A DNA stretch of 64,000 nucleotides, taken from positions 1 to 64,000 of the forward strand of contig JAIBEL010000031.1 in assembly GCA_019459285.1 (NCBI GenBank), in the 5' to 3' direction. Position numbers and translations under genes: made by a program. Shown here one piece after another: positions 63,735 through 64,000 of this stretch; position 1 is the first letter of the stretch, and each line of letters begins with the position of its first letter. The notes below the pieces were generated by a model. It saw nothing but the letters and a program-made list of their open reading frames with translations. It did no database searches and was not told the origin of the DNA. Origin of the DNA: Rhizobium sp. GTDB lineage: Bacteria; Pseudomonadota; Gammaproteobacteria; Burkholderiales; Thiobacillaceae.

Positions 63735-63749
63735 GCACCAACATGGTGC
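63735..63749. promoter_or_regulatory. NtrC enhancer site 1
   Basis: GCACCAACATGGTGC is a perfect 5-bp inverted repeat (GCACC/GGTGC) and matches the NtrC consensus and the E. coli glnA enhancer site. It lies ~110 bp upstream of the sigma-54 promoter. Confidence 0.85.
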
Positions 63750-63809
63750 AAATTGCATCGGGCAAGGGGTTTCATATACTGAATCGACAATAAATAAAAG
63801 GACATCGTC

Positions 63810-64000
63810 ATGGGACGCATCACCGAGTTGCTCGATACCGCCCATCATCGCAGCCAGGCGCATGACTGGTCGTTTGCCGGCGCGCTATTACCCCACGAAG
63901 CGTACGAATTGCTGCAGATCGCGCCCGGAACCCGTCTGATCGATGTACGTTCCCATGCAGAACTCGAACTCAACGGGGTCATTCCGGGTGCGATGCATGT
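63810..64000 (+). CDS. Rhodanese-domain protein, 5' part (runs off the window)
   Basis: A partial frame of 63 codons starting MGRITELLDTAHHRSQAH. It contains PHEAYELLQIAPGTRLIDVRSHAELELNGVIPGAMHV (here in part as TRLIDVRSHAELE and IPGAMHV), the first half of a rhodanese domain; the catalytic cysteine lies beyond the edge. It is divergent from glnA, sharing its control region. The start follows a weak AAAGGA site. It is truncated by the window end, not by mutation. Confidence 0.75.
   Translation, partial: MGRITELLDTAHHRSQAHDWSFAGALLPHEAYELLQIAPGTRLIDVRSHAELELNGVIPGAMH

Overview
The window looks like a draft chromosome contig from a chemolithoautotrophic, sulfur-oxidising betaproteobacterium close to Thiobacillus (T. 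thioparus / T. denitrificans type). Three things point there: a cobalt-type thiocyanate hydrolase operon (scnB-scnA-scnC plus its P15K activator), a complete oxidative (reverse) dissimilatory sulfite reductase operon in the order dsrABEFHCMKLJOPNR-cysG, and GC-rich coding throughout. No rRNA, tRNA or CRISPR array was recognised. The first ~200 bases are homopolymer-rich and look like a poor-quality contig end.

Layout. 0.26-4.4 kb: hemF overlapping a large bifunctional penicillin-binding protein. 4.4-6.6 kb: a scar-like stretch with a frameshifted tyrosine-recombinase tail, a CDF metal transporter and ~0.9 kb without a gene. 6.6-15.3 kb (all leftward): one long apparent operon, scnB-scnA-scnC-P15K, then an NrtABCD-type ABC transporter (ATPase, Tat-type binding protein, permease, an unannotated 66-aa gene coupled by ATGA overlaps on both sides, permease), then a sulfur-relay set (DsrE2-like, TusA-like, SQR-like flavoprotein, DUF1641). 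15.7-19.5 kb: a methyltransferase, cyanase (cynS), a CbiM-type cobalt transporter with a 41-aa membrane mini-ORF before it, and a divergent CynR-like LysR regulator. A 51-bp box (38/51 identical) is shared by the scnB upstream region and the cynR start region. Together this reads as a thiocyanate/cyanate island: import of the anion, hydrolysis to carbonyl sulfide and ammonia by a Co enzyme, cobalt supply, cyanate detoxification, and sulfide/persulfide handling.

19.9-33.6 kb: orphan glcF, an outer-membrane barrel, a PhzF protein, a soluble GAF histidine kinase with its NarL-type regulator, a CPA1 antiporter, a dihydroorotate-dehydrogenase-like protein paired with pyruvate:ferredoxin oxidoreductase (nifJ, whose C-terminus runs through a REP-like repeat), and a YbaL-type CPA2 antiporter. 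33.7-47.9 kb: the leftward dsr operon. 48.3-52.0 kb (rightward, divergent from dsrA): a 73-aa unknown, a stand-alone Cas6/Cmx6-like protein, a cysteine-free DsrC paralogue, a two-domain sulfurtransferase, an unknown and a TauD-like oxygenase. 52.1-55.3 kb: hemA-prfA-prmC. 55.4-58.4 kb: an HPr-rel-A type cassette (exported protein, PqqD-like chaperone, HprK-like kinase, nucleotidyltransferase). 58.4-64 kb: grxD, ntrC, ntrB, two tandem REP-like repeats, a DUF4124 protein, glnA with a visible sigma-54 promoter and NtrC sites, and the start of a rhodanese-domain gene running off the edge.

The dsr operon oxidises stored or imported sulfur to sulfite. It is served by siroheme synthesis and amidation (cysG, dsrN), by persulfide carriers (DsrEFH, DsrC, and the TusA/DsrE2 pair of the thiocyanate island) and by membrane electron transport (DsrMKJOP). 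The most novel-looking parts are the extended thiocyanate island with its small coupled gene and shared regulatory box, the Cas6-like gene next to dsr, and the HPr-rel-A cassette.
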